From: Meiothermus granaticius NBRC 107808
GTDB taxonomy: Bacteria; Deinococcota; Deinococci; Deinococcales; Thermaceae
DNA: 64,000 nt
Direction: 5' to 3'
Assembly: GCF_003574355.1 (NCBI RefSeq)
Contig: NZ_QWLB01000006.1
Span: 1 to 64,000 of the forward strand
Position numbers and translations under genes: made by a program. Every line of letters starts with the position of its first letter. Position 1 is the first letter of the stretch. Of this stretch, positions 42,774 through 52,746 are shown one piece after another. A model generated the notes under the pieces. It had not been told where the DNA came from. It searched no databases and saw nothing but the letters and a program-made list of their open reading frames with translations.

Positions 42774-43751
42774 TTGTCCATCGCTGAACTGCTCTCGATC
42801 TTGCCCCAAACCCTGCTCGAGGGGCTGCTCTTGGGGTTTGTCTACGCTATGGTGGCCCTCGGCTATACCATGGTCTATGGGGTGTTGGGGCTCATCAATT
42901 TCGCCCACTCGGAGATCTTCATGATCGGGGCGGTTACCGGGATTGAGGTCTTCCGCTATCTAGGCAATGGGGGCAACCCCTACCTGATTTTGCTGCTGGC
43001 CTTCATCGTAGCCGCAGCGGTCTCGGGAACGGTGGCGGTTTTGGTCGAGCGCCTGGCCTACCGGCCCCTGCGCCGCCGGGGTTCCAAAAACGTGCTGGTT
43101 CCGCTCATCACGGCGATCGGGGTTTCCTTCTTGCTGCAAGATCTGGTGCGGGCGATCGAGGCCCTGTGGCATAACGAGTTCAACCTGCAATACCCCAGCT
43201 ACGACACCTTCAACTACGATGTTCTCTCTAAGCTAGGGAGCCCCCTGGGCCTAACCCTGGCCGTCAAGGGCCTTATCGTGATCCTGGTCTCCATCTTGAT
43301 GCTGGCCGGGCTCAACTACCTGGTCAACCGCACCAAGCTGGGCAAAGCCATCCGGGCCGTGGCTCAGGATATGAGCACCGCCGGGCTGATGGGCATCAAC
43401 CCCGATGTGATCATCTCGCGCACCTTTCTGATCGGGGGTTCGCTGGCCGGGGTGGCAGGGGTGCTGTTCGGGTTGGTGTATACCAACGTTACCCCTTATT
43501 CCGGCTTCCAACCTGGGATCAAGGCCTTTACTGCGGCGGTCCTGGGGGGGATCGGCAACATCCCCGGAGCGGTGGCCGGTGGGCTGGTGCTGGGGGAGCT
43601 CGAGACCCTGGGTGGAACCTACCTGGGCTTTTTGACCGGAGGCAATTTCGGCAGCGAGTACGCCCAGGTGCTGGCCTTTTTGATCCTGATTCTGATTCTG
43701 CTCTTCCGGCCCCAGGGCTTGTTTGGCCAGAATGTGAGTGAAAAGGTATGA
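42774..43751 (+). CDS. livH: Branched-chain amino-acid ABC permease LivH
   Basis: Inner-membrane permease of 325 aa, about eight helices. LLLGFVYAMVALGYTMVYGVLGLINFAHSE (split at about 20-50) is the diagnostic N-terminal helix pair. The coupling EAA-like segment VAQDMSTAGLMGINPDVII lies at about 200-218. The start is TTG 42774, decided by AGGAGG 8 nt upstream; a longer open frame from 42741 lacks such a signal. Its stop overlaps livM by ATGA. Confidence 0.93.
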   Translation: MSIAELLSILPQTLLEGLLLGFVYAMVALGYTMVYGVLGLINFAHSEIFMIGAVTGIEVFRYLGNGGNPYLILLLAFIVAAAVSGTVAVLVERLAYRPLRRRGSKNVLVPLITAIGVSFLLQDLVRAIEALWHNEFNLQYPSYDTFNYDVLSKLGSPLGLTLAVKGLIVILVSILMLAGLNYLVNRTKLGKAIRAVAQDMSTAGLMGINPDVIISRTFLIGGSLAGVAGVLFGLVYTNVTPYSGFQPGIKAFTAAVLGGIGNIPGAVAGGLVLGELETLGGTYLGFLTGGNFGSEYAQVLAFLILILILLFRPQGLFGQNVSEKV

Positions 43752-45193
43752 AGGAAGCCCAAGCCAATCTCGTGGTACCGGTGGTGGCTGCACTGGCCTC
43801 GCTATGGGCCCTGCTCTCCCCTGCCAACTCCCTTGCCAACGCGCTGCTGCTGGTGGCCTTGGCCTTGGTGGCCCTGCTCAAACCCCAGCAGTGGGTACGG
43901 GCCCTGACCTTAGCCGGGCTTACGGTGGTGTTCACCGTGCTCATCCGCGAGCAAAGCGATGACAAATTTGCCTTCTACGGCCTGATTGGAACCTTGCTTT
44001 CGGCAGCCCTGCTCAAGGTCCCCACCTATATCAAAGTGCTCATCGGGGTGGCCATTCTGTTTGTCTCGATCCCTTTGGCCGGGCTCGGCAACTCCCTGTT
44101 CCTCGAGCTGGGGGTGCAGGTGGCCATCTTCTCGGCCCTGGCCCTGGGGCTCAACGTGGTGGTAGGGCAGGCTGGCCTCCTGGACTTAGGCTTCGCGGCG
44201 TTCTTCGCCATCGGGGCCTACACCTGGGCCATCTTCGGCTCGGGGCAGGCCAACAACTTCATCGCCGGGAACCACTTCCCCCTCAACCCCTGGCTGTTCT
44301 TCGTGTTCTTGCCTATCGCGGTGGTGACAGCGGCCATCGTGGGGGTGTTGATTGGACTCCCGGCCCTGCGGCTGCGCGGGGATTATCTGGCCATCGTCAC
44401 GCTCGGCCTGGGTGAGGTAGTGCGGGTGCTGGCCAACAACCTCGACCATCCCATCAACCTTACCAACGGCCCCCAGGGCATTACCCCGGTGGGCCGCCCG
44501 CCGGTGGACTGGCTCATCAATATCCTCAACGGTCTGGGACTGGGCCGGGTCTATGGCCGCCCCATCGATGAGAGCATCACCTACCAGATCTTCTTCTATG
44601 TGTTGGCGCTGGTGGTGGTGGCCATTGTGATTGTCGTGAACGTGCGGCTTTCCAACTCGAGGTTTGGCCGGGCTTGGGTGGCGATCCGCGAGGATGAGAT
44701 CGCTGCCAAGGCCATGGGCATCCCGCTCCTGCCCACCAAGCTCCTGGCTTTTGCCACCGGCGCAGCCTTCTCTGGGGTGATGGGGGCCATCTACGGTGCC
44801 AAGCAGACCTTCGTCAACCCGGAATCCTTCACCCTCAACCAGAGCATCTTCATCCTGGCGATGGTAATTCTGGGCGGGATGGGCAATATCGGCGGGGCGG
44901 TGGTGGGGGCCACCGCGGTGACGCTGCTCAACATTGACATCCTCAAAAACCTCTCCGATCAGCTCAATACCTGGAGGCAAACCGGGTTCACCCTGCTGGG
45001 CTACAACTTCGCCAACCTCCCCACCCAGCTCGAGCCGGCCAAGTACGAGCGCTTCGTGTTTGGTTTGATCTTGATCTTGATGATGATCTTCCGACCTGAG
45101 GGGCTGATCCCCGAACAACGCCACCGAGCGGAGATGGAAGAGGCACGGCTCGAGGCCAAGGATGAAGGGAAGCTTCAGGAGGGATCGGCATGA
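43748..45193 (+). CDS. livM: Branched-chain amino-acid ABC permease LivM
   Basis: Second permease subunit, 481 aa, longer than many LivM because of an N-terminal extension with extra hydrophobic segments (about 1-115). The core begins ALGLNVVVGQAGLLDLGFAAFFAIGAY (split at 134-160). The coupling region RLSNSRFGRAWVAIREDEIAAKAMGI lies at about 300-325. The ATG overlaps the livH stop (ATGA), so translation is coupled. The C-terminal tail is charged. Confidence 0.94.
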   Translation: MKEAQANLVVPVVAALASLWALLSPANSLANALLLVALALVALLKPQQWVRALTLAGLTVVFTVLIREQSDDKFAFYGLIGTLLSAALLKVPTYIKVLIGVAILFVSIPLAGLGNSLFLELGVQVAIFSALALGLNVVVGQAGLLDLGFAAFFAIGAYTWAIFGSGQANNFIAGNHFPLNPWLFFVFLPIAVVTAAIVGVLIGLPALRLRGDYLAIVTLGLGEVVRVLANNLDHPINLTNGPQGITPVGRPPVDWLINILNGLGLGRVYGRPIDESITYQIFFYVLALVVVAIVIVVNVRLSNSRFGRAWVAIREDEIAAKAMGIPLLPTKLLAFATGAAFSGVMGAIYGAKQTFVNPESFTLNQSIFILAMVILGGMGNIGGAVVGATAVTLLNIDILKNLSDQLNTWRQTGFTLLGYNFANLPTQLEPAKYERFVFGLILILMMIFRPEGLIPEQRHRAEMEEARLEAKDEGKLQEGSA

Positions 45194-46002
45194 GCCCAAC
45201 CCCCCAGGTCCCCCCGCTTGCCCTAGACGTGCAAGACGTCACCAAGCGCTTCGGTGGGCTGGTGGCGGTGAACAGCGTGAGCCTGCAGGTCAAGCCCCAG
45301 GAAATTTTCTCGATCATCGGGCCCAATGGGGCTGGGAAGACCACCTTTTTCAACCTGTTGACCGGCATCTATAAGCCCGACACCGGCAAGGTGCTGTTTT
45401 TTGGCAAAGACCTGACCGGGATGTCCCCCGACAAGGTGGCGCGCCAGGGCGTCGGGCGCACCTTCCAGAACATCCGGCTGTTCAAGGCCATGACGGTGCT
45501 GGAAAACGTCCTGGTCGGGCATCACACCCTAATCTCGGCCTCCTATCTGGACTCCCTACTGCATACCGGGCGGTACTTCGCCGCTGAGAAAAAGGCCAAG
45601 GAACGGGCCATGGAGCTTCTGACCTACATGAACCTGGACCGCAAGGCCCAGACGGCCGCCTCCTCGCTCTCCTATGGGGAGCAGCGCCGTCTCGAGATTG
45701 CCCGGGCTTTGGCCCTAGAGCCCAGGCTGCTGTTTCTGGACGAGCCTGCCGCCGGAATGAACCCTCAGGAAACCGAGGATCTTAAGGTGCGGGTGCGCAA
45801 GCTGCGTCAGGATCTAGGCCTGACGGTGGTGCTGATCGAGCACGACATGAGCATGGTGATGAGCATCTCTGACCGGATCGCGGTCCTGGAGTACGGTAGC
45901 AAGATCGCCGAGGGATTGCCGGCTGAGATCCGCAACAACCCTCGAGTGGTCGAGGCCTACTTGGGCAAAGGCGCAGCAGGAACGGCTGGAGACAAGGTAT
46001 GA
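45190..46002 (+). CDS. livG: Branched-chain amino-acid ABC ATPase LivG
   Basis: Cytoplasmic ATP-binding subunit, 270 aa. Walker A GPNGAGKTT (about 41-49), Q-loop in the FQNIRLF region, signature LSYGEQRR (about 158-165), Walker B LLFLDEPAAGM (about 178-188) and switch His in IEHDMS. The longer LivG-specific insert (HHTLISASYLDS) distinguishes it from LivF. The ATG overlaps the livM stop. Confidence 0.95.
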   Translation: MSPTPQVPPLALDVQDVTKRFGGLVAVNSVSLQVKPQEIFSIIGPNGAGKTTFFNLLTGIYKPDTGKVLFFGKDLTGMSPDKVARQGVGRTFQNIRLFKAMTVLENVLVGHHTLISASYLDSLLHTGRYFAAEKKAKERAMELLTYMNLDRKAQTAASSLSYGEQRRLEIARALALEPRLLFLDEPAAGMNPQETEDLKVRVRKLRQDLGLTVVLIEHDMSMVMSISDRIAVLEYGSKIAEGLPAEIRNNPRVVEAYLGKGAAGTAGDKV

Positions 46003-46712
46003 GCTTGCTCGAGGTCAAAAACATCTACACCTTTTATGGGCAGATCCAGGCCCTCAAAGGGATCTCGCTCGAGGTCAACGAGGGGGAGATCGTCACCCTG
46101 ATCGGCTCCAACGGGGCCGGTAAAAGCACCACGCTGCGCACCATCAGTGGGATGAACAAGCCCCGCCGGGGTGAGGTGCTCTACCAGGGCAAACCCATCC
46201 ATAAAATGCCCGCCAACCAAATCGTGGCCCTGGGGATTAGCCACGTCCCCGAGGGGCGGCGTATCTTTCCCCGGCTGACCGTGGAGGAGAACCTCGAGAT
46301 CGGGGCTTACCTGCTCAACGACAGCAAGTTGGTACAAGAGCGCAAGGAGCGGGCCTTCGGCCTCTTCCCCCGCCTGGCCGAGCGCCGAACCCAGAAGGGC
46401 GGGACCCTCTCCGGCGGTGAGCAGCAGATGCTGGCCATTGGCCGGGCCCTGATGCAAGACCCCAAACTGCTCCTGATGGATGAGCCCTCGATGGGGCTGG
46501 CTCCGGTGCTGGTGGACTTCATCTTCGAGATCATCCAAAAGCTCAACCAGGAGGGAAAAACCATTCTGTTGGTGGAGCAAAACGCACGCCTGGCCCTAGA
46601 GATTGCCCACCGCGGCTACGTGCTGCAGACCGGCAAGCTGACCATGCAGGGCCCAGCCAAAGAGCTCGCGGCCAAACCTGAGGTTCAGGAAGCCTATCTG
46701 GGTGGGCATTAG
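45999..46712 (+). CDS. livF: Branched-chain amino-acid ABC ATPase LivF
   Basis: Second ATP-binding subunit, 237 aa. Walker A GSNGAGKST (about 38-46), signature LSGGEQQM (about 136-143), Walker B LLLMDEPSMGLAP and the switch His replaced by Gln in VEQNARLALEIAHRGYVLQ, all usual for LivF. The ATG overlaps the livG stop. Last gene of the operon; no clear terminator follows in the 44-nt gap. Confidence 0.95.
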   Translation: MSLLEVKNIYTFYGQIQALKGISLEVNEGEIVTLIGSNGAGKSTTLRTISGMNKPRRGEVLYQGKPIHKMPANQIVALGISHVPEGRRIFPRLTVEENLEIGAYLLNDSKLVQERKERAFGLFPRLAERRTQKGGTLSGGEQQMLAIGRALMQDPKLLLMDEPSMGLAPVLVDFIFEIIQKLNQEGKTILLVEQNARLALEIAHRGYVLQTGKLTMQGPAKELAAKPEVQEAYLGGH

Positions 46713-46756
46713 GTTATAGGGCCCCAGGTTCGGGCCGACCCGGTAGACTCAGGCCA

Positions 46757-47296
46757 ATGCACCTAGAAGTGAGCACCTACTACCTCGAGAGCCTCTCGCC
46801 CAACGAACTCCGTCCCAAACGGATTCATCTCGAGGGCCTGCACATCGTCAAGGCCGAGATCCCCAGCGCCGAGCTGCAACACTTCCTCTACCGCAGCGTG
46901 GGTGGGGACTGGTATTGGTACGAAAAAGCCGACTGGAGCTATGCCCAGTGGCTCGAGTACGCGCAAAACCCCAACCTGCACACCTGGGTGGCCTATCTGA
47001 GGGGAACCCCGGCCGGATACTTTCAGCTCGAGGCCCAGGGTGAGGCGGTGGAAATCGTCTATTTTGGGCTGCTTCCCCAGTTCAGCGGGCGGGGGCTGGG
47101 CGGGCACCTGCTCACCGAGGCCCTCGAGCAGGCCTGGGCTCTAGGACCAAAGCGGGTTTGGGTGCACACCTGCTCGCTGGATAGCCCAGCGGCACTGGCC
47201 AACTACCAGGCCCGGGGGATGCGGCTGTACAAAACCGAAACCGTCCTCGAGGAGCTCCCCGACCACCCCCCCGGCCCCTGGCCCGGCGCCCGGTAG
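46757..47296 (+). CDS. GNAT-family N-acetyltransferase
   Basis: Acetyl-CoA-dependent acyltransferase of unknown substrate, 179 aa. The acetyl-CoA binding loop QFSGRGLGGHLLTEALEQA (about 113-131) carries the Q/RxxGxG/A pattern. TAGACT (46744-46749) lies 7 nt before the ATG, so it is probably leaderless and separate from livF. It converges with the DUF1232 gene, one base apart. Confidence 0.85.
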   Translation: MHLEVSTYYLESLSPNELRPKRIHLEGLHIVKAEIPSAELQHFLYRSVGGDWYWYEKADWSYAQWLEYAQNPNLHTWVAYLRGTPAGYFQLEAQGEAVEIVYFGLLPQFSGRGLGGHLLTEALEQAWALGPKRVWVHTCSLDSPAALANYQARGMRLYKTETVLEELPDHPPGPWPGAR

Positions 47297-47297
47297 G

Positions 47298-47711
47298 CTA
47301 GCCTACCGCTACCGGTTCCTCCACAAACCATTCCTCGGCCTTACGCTGGGCCCGCTCTTTGACCTCAGGGGTGATGTAGCGGGCTACCGTGCCCACCGCC
47401 AGAAGCAACACGCTCAGGTCATCGGTAAACCCCACCCCCACGATTGCGTCGGGGATGAAGTCCAGCGGCAAGATGAAATAAGCCAGGGCCCCAAGGATGA
47501 TCCGCTTAGCCGAGGGCGGGGTTTCAGGGGCCGCCAGGGTGTAGTACAGCCAAAGGGCTTTCTCGACCACCTCCAGGCCGGCGGCCCGGGCAAAGCGGGA
47601 GAGTTTGGCCCAGAACCCCCGGTGGCTGTAGCGGCGCTCGTAGGCTTTGAGCTCGAGCCCCTCCACCAGGCATAGCTCCACCCCGTGCTCTTTATCCTCA
47701 GCCCTTTCCAC
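47298..47711 (-). CDS. YkvA-like DUF1232 membrane protein
   Basis: Small protein of unknown function, 137 aa. The DUF1232 core YFILPLDFIPDAIVGVGFTDD (split at about 77-97) is plain, with two short hydrophobic segments. The GTG start at 47711 is supported by TACCAT (47718-47723) 6 nt upstream, so it is leaderless. A nearby ATG in another frame is not coding. It is divergent from pckG. Confidence 0.83.
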   Translation of the reverse strand: MERAEDKEHGVELCLVEGLELKAYERRYSHRGFWAKLSRFARAAGLEVVEKALWLYYTLAAPETPPSAKRIILGALAYFILPLDFIPDAIVGVGFTDDLSVLLLAVGTVARYITPEVKERAQRKAEEWFVEEPVAVG

Positions 47712-47781
47712 AAGCCCATGGTAGCACCCCTGCCCTACCCAGAGCGTCTACTCGAGGAACCCTTCTGCAAGGAGCAGCGAT

Positions 47782-49674
47782 ATGGTTGTAAAGTATCGTA
47801 TGCCAGCAGTAAATCCTGGGAAAATCCAGTTCCCTCCCTACGTTCGCAGCGAGCAAGTCAAGGCTTGGGTCACCGAGATGGTCGCCCTGTGCAAACCGGA
47901 TGCCCTGTGGTGGTGCGATGGCTCTGATCAGGAGTACCAAACCCTCTGTGAAGAGCTGGTGGAGAAGGGCACCTTTATCCGTCTCAACCCTGAGCTGCGC
48001 CCCAACAGCTTCCTGGCCCGCTCCGACCCTTCGGATGTGGCCCGGGTTGAAGACCGCACCTTCATCTGCTCCATCAACAAAGAGGATGCCGGCCCTACTA
48101 ACAACTGGGTTAACCCCAAAGAGATGCACGCCACCCTAAACGAGCTCTTCGATGGCTGTATGCAGGGCCGCACCATGTACATCGTGCCCTTTAGCATGGG
48201 GCCGCTCGGTTCTCCGATTAGCTATATCGGCATCGAGATTACCGATTCGGCGTACGTGGTGGTCAACATGAAGATCATGACCCGCATGGGCCAGAAGGTC
48301 TTCGAGGTGCTGGGCGAAGACGGTGAGTTCGTGCCCTGCATGCACACCGTGGGGATGCCTTTAAAACCCGGCCAGCCCGACATCCCCTGGCCCTGCAACC
48401 CCACCCTCAAATACATTGTCCACTTCCCTGAGGAGCGCAGCATCTGGAGCTATGGTTCGGGGTATGGCGGCAATGCCCTCTTGGGTAAGAAGGCCCTGGC
48501 CCTCCGCATTGCCAGCGTGATTGGGCGCGACGAGGGCTGGCTGGCCGAGCACATGCTGATCCTGGGGGTCGAGGATCCCAAGGGGCAGAAAACCTATGTG
48601 GCTGCCGCCTTTCCCTCAGCCTGCGGCAAGACCAACTTCGCCATGCTGATCCCCCCAAAGCCCTTCCAAGAAGAGGGCTGGAAGGTGACCACGATCGGGG
48701 ATGACATCGCTTGGATCAAACCCGGTAAGGATGGGCGGCTTTACGCCATCAACCCCGAGGCGGGCTACTTTGGGGTAGCCCCCGGCACCTCGCATAAAAC
48801 CAACCCCAACGCCATGGCCTCTATGCGGGCCAACACCATCTTTACCAACGTGGCCCTCACCCCGGAAGGGGATGTGTGGTGGGAGGGGATGGATGGGCCA
48901 CCACCGCCCAAGGCCACCGACTGGCAGGGCCAGGAGTGGACCCCGGACTCCGGGCGCAAGGCCGCTCACCCCAACTCCCGCTTTACCGCTCCGGCTCAGC
49001 AAAACCCCGCCATAGACCCGGAGTGGGAAAACCCCAACGGGGTGCCGATCAAAGCCTTTATCTTTGGCGGGCGGCGGGCCACGGTGGTTCCGCTGGTCTA
49101 CCAAAGCTTCAACTGGACCTTTGGGGTTTACCTGGGAGCCACCATGGGTTCGGAAACCACCGCAGCCGCTTTTGGGGCTATCGGTGAGGTGCGCCGCGAT
49201 CCTTTTGCCATGCTGCCCTTCATTGGCTACCACATGGCCAGCTACTTTAATCACTGGCTAGATGTGGGGCGACGGGTCGTGAACCCGCCCAGGATTTTCA
49301 GCGTGAACTGGTTCCGAAAGGACAAAGAGGGCAACTTTGCCTGGCCCGGCTACGGCGAAAACATGCGGGTATTGAAATGGATCGTGGAGCGAGCCAACGG
49401 CAAGGGCCATGCCACCGAGAGCCCGCTGGGGTATGTGCCCCACTACGAGGATCTGGACTGGCGGGGCCTCGAGTTTTCCAAGGAGCAGTTCCAGGAGCTG
49501 ATGACCATTGACCGCGACCTTTGGCTGCAAGAAATTCTCAGCCACGAAGCCCTCTTCATCAAACTCTACGACCGGATGCCCAAGGAATTCTTAGCCATGC
49601 GCGAGCTGTTGATCAGCAATCTCTGGCGCTCTCCGGAGCAGTGGGACCTGGCGACCAACTCAGTGGATTCATAG
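47782..49674 (+). CDS. pckG: Phosphoenolpyruvate carboxykinase (GTP)
   Basis: Converts oxaloacetate and GTP to phosphoenolpyruvate, GDP and CO2, the entry to gluconeogenesis. The 630-aa product matches the GTP-dependent family: the P-loop FPSACGKTN (about 276-284), the R-loop and hypervariable loop, the GTP site [13 protein letters not shown] region (about 319-331), and [14 protein letters not shown] (about 431-444). AAGGAG lies 7 nt before the ATG; an ATG at 47800 is less likely. With pgi and mgsA nearby, the region is rich in central carbon genes. Confidence 0.96.
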   Translation: MVVKYRMPAVNPGKIQFPPYVRSEQVKAWVTEMVALCKPDALWWCDGSDQEYQTLCEELVEKGTFIRLNPELRPNSFLARSDPSDVARVEDRTFICSINKEDAGPTNNWVNPKEMHATLNELFDGCMQGRTMYIVPFSMGPLGSPISYIGIEITDSAYVVVNMKIMTRMGQKVFEVLGEDGEFVPCMHTVGMPLKPGQPDIPWPCNPTLKYIVHFPEERSIWSYGSGYGGNALLGKKALALRIASVIGRDEGWLAEHMLILGVEDPKGQKTYVAAAFPSACGKTNFAMLIPPKPFQEEGWKVTTIGDDIAWIKPGKDGRLYAINPEAGYFGVAPGTSHKTNPNAMASMRANTIFTNVALTPEGDVWWEGMDGPPPPKATDWQGQEWTPDSGRKAAHPNSRFTAPAQQNPAIDPEWENPNGVPIKAFIFGGRRATVVPLVYQSFNWTFGVYLGATMGSETTAAAFGAIGEVRRDPFAMLPFIGYHMASYFNHWLDVGRRVVNPPRIFSVNWFRKDKEGNFAWPGYGENMRVLKWIVERANGKGHATESPLGYVPHYEDLDWRGLEFSKEQFQELMTIDRDLWLQEILSHEALFIKLYDRMPKEFLAMRELLISNLWRSPEQWDLATNSVDS

Positions 49675-49686
49675 CCCCCAACCCAG

Positions 49687-50127
49687 ATGCCTAAATCCGA
49701 TTTCCAGTTCTTGCACCGCCTGCGGGTGCGGTGGAGCGAAGCCGATATGCAGGGCATCGTCTTCAACGGGCACTATCTGACCTACGCGGATGTTGCCCTT
49801 ACCGAGTACTGGCGGGCCATCGGCTACCCCTACCCTAGCTCGATTGAGCGCTTGGGGGTGGACTGGCTGGTGGTGAAGGCCACCCTCGAGTACCACGCCC
49901 CTGCCCGCTATGACGATGAGCTGGAGATCGGGGTGCGGGTGGGACGCGTGGGGAACAGCAGCATCCGGTTTCTGCTCGAGATGTATCGTGGGGAAACCCA
50001 TCTGATCGACGGGGAGATCATCTACGTGACGGTGGATCCGTCCACCCACGCACCGGTGCGCGTACCCCAGGCCCTCCGCCAAGCCTTTGGTCTCCCCGAA
50101 GGACCTACTCTACCCCCTCCGACTTGA
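49687..50127 (+). CDS. Acyl-CoA thioesterase, YbgC-like hot-dog fold
   Basis: Predicted thioesterase of 146 aa. The catalytic motif RVRWSEADMQGIVFNGHYLTYADVA (split at about 12-36) has the Asp-containing turn of the 4HBT/YbgC group. Length is typical. It follows pckG by 12 nt on the same strand and may be cotranscribed. Its last 23 nt overlap the end of the convergent pgi. Substrate not known. Confidence 0.88.
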   Translation: MPKSDFQFLHRLRVRWSEADMQGIVFNGHYLTYADVALTEYWRAIGYPYPSSIERLGVDWLVVKATLEYHAPARYDDELEIGVRVGRVGNSSIRFLLEMYRGETHLIDGEIIYVTVDPSTHAPVRVPQALRQAFGLPEGPTLPPPT

Positions 50128-51442
50128 GCTCCTGGGCCAACCGCTCGTAGCCCTTTCGGCCCATCAGGGCGTAGGTGTACTCCTTGCCCAGCTCTACCCC
50201 CGGCTGGTCAAAGGCATTGATATTCCAAAGCTCGCCCAGGAAAGCGGTTTGCCACATCAAGTGTTGCAGCAGCCAGCCTAGGTTGTACGCATCGAGACGC
50301 TCGAGGGTGACCGTGTAGTTGGGCTGTCCGGCCTTGGCCAGGGCGTGGGCCGTGGCTTTGGCCTCAGCCGTGAGCAGCTCAAAGAAGCTCTTCCCAAAGA
50401 GGTAGTCCAGGCTCTCCAAGCCCTTCACCGCCGGGATCTCGAGGTCTTCCGTGGGGTGCTCGAGGCGCACCATCGTCACCAGCTTGTCATGGGGCCCTTC
50501 CCGGAAGAGCTGAACTTGGGCGTGCTGGTCGGTAGTTCCCACCGCCCGTACCGCAGTGGTCCCCACCCGCACCTCCCGACCCTGTTTGTCCTTCATCTTG
50601 CCCAAGGACTCGTCGTGGAGCTGGACAAACCAGTCGGGCAGGTAGCGCAGACGGGTGGAGTAGGGCATAAACACACAGATGTTCATCCCTTTCTTGGCCA
50701 ACCGCTCGTTGACCAGCGCGGTCTGGGCAGAAAGGTTAGCCCCGATGGGCCCGGTCGCCAGCTCGTTGGCCTTGCGGGCCCCGGCCATCAGCCGGTCCAG
50801 GTCTACCTCAGCAAAGGCCAACGGAAGTGTCCCCACCGGACAGGTCACGCTATACCGTCCACCCACCGCCGGGGGAACTTCAAACGCGGCCAGCCCTTCA
50901 GCTTGGGCATAAGGGCGCAGAAGGCCTCGCGCGGGGTCGGTGGTGACCACCACATGCCGCTTCCAATCCTCTCCCAAGGAATCCTCGAGCCACTTTCTGA
51001 ACACCAAAAAGGCCGCCATGGTCTCGGCTGTGCTCCCCGATTTGGAGATCACGTTGACCAAGCTCACCCGGGGGTCAAGGCTGCGCAATAGCTCTTGAAT
51101 CGGCTCCGGCTCGACATTATCTACAATGTGCAGGCGCACTGGCCCCTGGCCCAAAGCCGCATGCACACACTGTGTCCCCAGGGCGGAGCCCCCTATGCCC
51201 AGCACCACGAATTCCCTAACCCAGGGGTTGGCCTGACGATAGCGCAGCACCTCGCGCACCGCCTCGGTGTCCTCCGGGGTGTCCATCCAGCCCAAAAACT
51301 CCTCCGGGTTGGATTTCCGGGCCACCAGGGAGTCCCGGGCCGCCTCCAGCTTTCGTGCGTTAGCCGCCAACTCCGCAGCCAGATCCATGCCCTGGGCCCC
51401 GACCCGCTCAACCGACAGATTGTGTAGCTCCAAGCGTAGCAT
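50105..51442 (-). CDS. pgi: Glucose-6-phosphate isomerase
   Basis: Interconverts glucose-6-phosphate and fructose-6-phosphate. The 445-aa product is the compact bacterial type, with SIS motifs GIGGSALG (about 84-91) and ISKSGSTAETMAAF (about 132-145). The catalytic region is NLSAQTALVNERLAK, and the terminal Lys-containing helix is FDQPGVELGK. TAGACT (51449-51454) lies 6 nt before the ATG, so it is probably leaderless. A diverged PGI-like paralogue lies at 11996. The 3' end overlaps the thioesterase gene by 23 bp. Confidence 0.95.
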   Translation of the reverse strand: MLRLELHNLSVERVGAQGMDLAAELAANARKLEAARDSLVARKSNPEEFLGWMDTPEDTEAVREVLRYRQANPWVREFVVLGIGGSALGTQCVHAALGQGPVRLHIVDNVEPEPIQELLRSLDPRVSLVNVISKSGSTAETMAAFLVFRKWLEDSLGEDWKRHVVVTTDPARGLLRPYAQAEGLAAFEVPPAVGGRYSVTCPVGTLPLAFAEVDLDRLMAGARKANELATGPIGANLSAQTALVNERLAKKGMNICVFMPYSTRLRYLPDWFVQLHDESLGKMKDKQGREVRVGTTAVRAVGTTDQHAQVQLFREGPHDKLVTMVRLEHPTEDLEIPAVKGLESLDYLFGKSFFELLTAEAKATAHALAKAGQPNYTVTLERLDAYNLGWLLQHLMWQTAFLGELWNINAFDQPGVELGKEYTYALMGRKGYERLAQELKSEGVE

Positions 51443-51487
51443 GGGGATAGTCTAAACCGTCCGGTTTTTGCGGGTATGACCTTCATT

Positions 51488-51526
51488 AAAACCAAACCCC
51501 CCACCTACTGGGGCAAGGGGTTCGGT
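51488..51526 (-). terminator. Terminator of the small-protein gene
   Basis: On the minus strand ACCGAACCCC pairs with GGGGTTTGGT (complements of 51517-51526 and 51491-51500), with one G-U pair, then TTTT. It lies 12 nt past the stop at 51538. Confidence 0.65.
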
Positions 51527-51537
51527 TGCCGCGGGGT

Positions 51538-51762
51538 TCAGGCCTGGATGCGGCTAGGCTGGGGGGCTGGGATTTCCCCAGCTCGAGCCCCCTGCTGAAC
51601 GCCCATCAAGAAACCCAGCTTCATCAGATCAATCACCTCTTGCACCTGCCCGGACTTGACCAGCTCGTCCACATACTCCGCCATCCCCGGCGGGAAAGGC
51701 ATCTGACGCAAGGCCTCACGGTTGGCTTGAAGCATCTGCTGAATCCACTCAAGCGGTGTCAT
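51538..51762 (-). CDS. Small conserved-looking helical protein, function unknown
   Basis: A 74-aa product starting MTPLEWIQQML, helical, with hydrophobic repeats in AEYVDELVKSGQVQEVIDLMKLGFLMG. I do not recognise a family. TATATT (51770-51775) lies 7 nt before ATG 51762, and a terminator follows, which supports a real leaderless gene. A longer frame to 51810 would overlap mgsA and is less likely. It sits between pgi and mgsA on the same strand. Confidence 0.6.
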   Translation of the reverse strand: MTPLEWIQQMLQANREALRQMPFPPGMAEYVDELVKSGQVQEVIDLMKLGFLMGVQQGARAGEIPAPQPSRIQA

Positions 51763-51802
51763 ACCTATCAATATAGCACTCAAGTTATCTAACAGTGGAG
51801 GA

Positions 51803-52216
51803 TTATACACTTTCTGCCGATTCTGCCCCCGGCTGGCTCCGCAGGACCAGGTCTTGCAGCCAGGCCAGTACCGCCTCGGCGGCGGCCAGGTTGGTTGCTA
51901 AGGGAACGTTGTGCACATCGCAGACCCGCATCAGGGCTTGCACATCGGGCTCGTGAGGCTGAGCGGCCAGCGGGTCACGCAGAAAGATCACCGCCAACAC
52001 CCCATCCTGGGCAATGCGGGCCCCAATCTGCTGATCCCCGCCCAGCGGCCCGGAAAGCAGCCGCTCCACGCTCAACCCGGCTTTTTCCATCAGCAGCTTG
52101 CCCGTGGTCCCGGTAGCGATCAAGGGGAAGCGCGAAAGGATGGCCCGGTTGGCGATTGCGAAGGCCACCATATCGGTCTTCTTGCCGTCGTGGGCGATCA
52201 AGGCCAGGGCTTTCAT
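51803..52216 (-). CDS. mgsA: Methylglyoxal synthase
   Basis: Converts dihydroxyacetone phosphate to methylglyoxal and phosphate, a bypass of lower glycolysis. The 137-aa product has [14 protein letters not shown] (about 7-20), ATGTTGKLL (about 34-42) and the catalytic [14 protein letters not shown] (about 56-69) with the key Asp. TATGCT (52223-52228) lies 6 nt before the ATG, so it is probably leaderless. Family certain. Confidence 0.95.
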   Translation of the reverse strand: MKALALIAHDGKKTDMVAFAIANRAILSRFPLIATGTTGKLLMEKAGLSVERLLSGPLGGDQQIGARIAQDGVLAVIFLRDPLAAQPHEPDVQALMRVCDVHNVPLATNLAAAEAVLAWLQDLVLRSQPGAESAESV

Positions 52217-52306
52217 GCCCCTAGCATACGCGGCCCGAATCCCGTTGAGGCAGGGGGGTGGCTCGAGCCTTCAGCTTTTGCCTCCCAGCCTGTAAACTAA
52301 CGCGGT

Positions 52307-52732
52307 ATGGCAGATACCGAACGCACCTACATCATGGTCAAGCCCGACGGTGTACGCCGTGGCCTCACCGGCGAAGTGATCGGGCGAATCGAGCGCAAAG
52401 GCTTCCGCATTGTGGCGATGAAGAAGATGCTCATTCCGCAAAGCCTGGCCGAAACCCATTACGGTGAGCACAAAGGAAAACCCTTCTTTGAAGGCTTGGT
52501 CCGGTTCATCACCTCTGGGCCGGTGGTGGCCATGGTGGTGGAAGGCCCTGGGGTGATCGCCGAGATGCGCCGCCTGATGGGAGCCACCCGGCCCTGGGAA
52601 GCCGCTCCCGGGACCATTCGCGCAGACTTTGCCACCACGGTAGACGAGAACATCATCCACGGCTCAGATGGTCCCGAGAGCGCAGCCCGGGAGATCGGGC
52701 TCTTCTTCAAGCCCGAGGAAATCCTTAGCTGA
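52307..52732 (+). CDS. ndk: Nucleoside diphosphate kinase
   Basis: Equalises nucleoside triphosphates through a phospho-His intermediate. The 141-aa product has [13 protein letters not shown] (about 7-19) and the active-site His118 in [12 protein letters not shown]. Full length. TAAACT (52293-52298) lies 8 nt before the ATG, with no Shine-Dalgarno. It converges on the lipid kinase gene. Confidence 0.97.
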   Translation: MADTERTYIMVKPDGVRRGLTGEVIGRIERKGFRIVAMKKMLIPQSLAETHYGEHKGKPFFEGLVRFITSGPVVAMVVEGPGVIAEMRRLMGATRPWEAAPGTIRADFATTVDENIIHGSDGPESAAREIGLFFKPEEILS

Positions 52733-52746
52733 GCCTGGGCCGGTTG

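Noticed and set aside
44186-45199. 337-aa open frame opposite livM
   Set aside because: His/Gln-rich antisense shadow of a clear permease gene.
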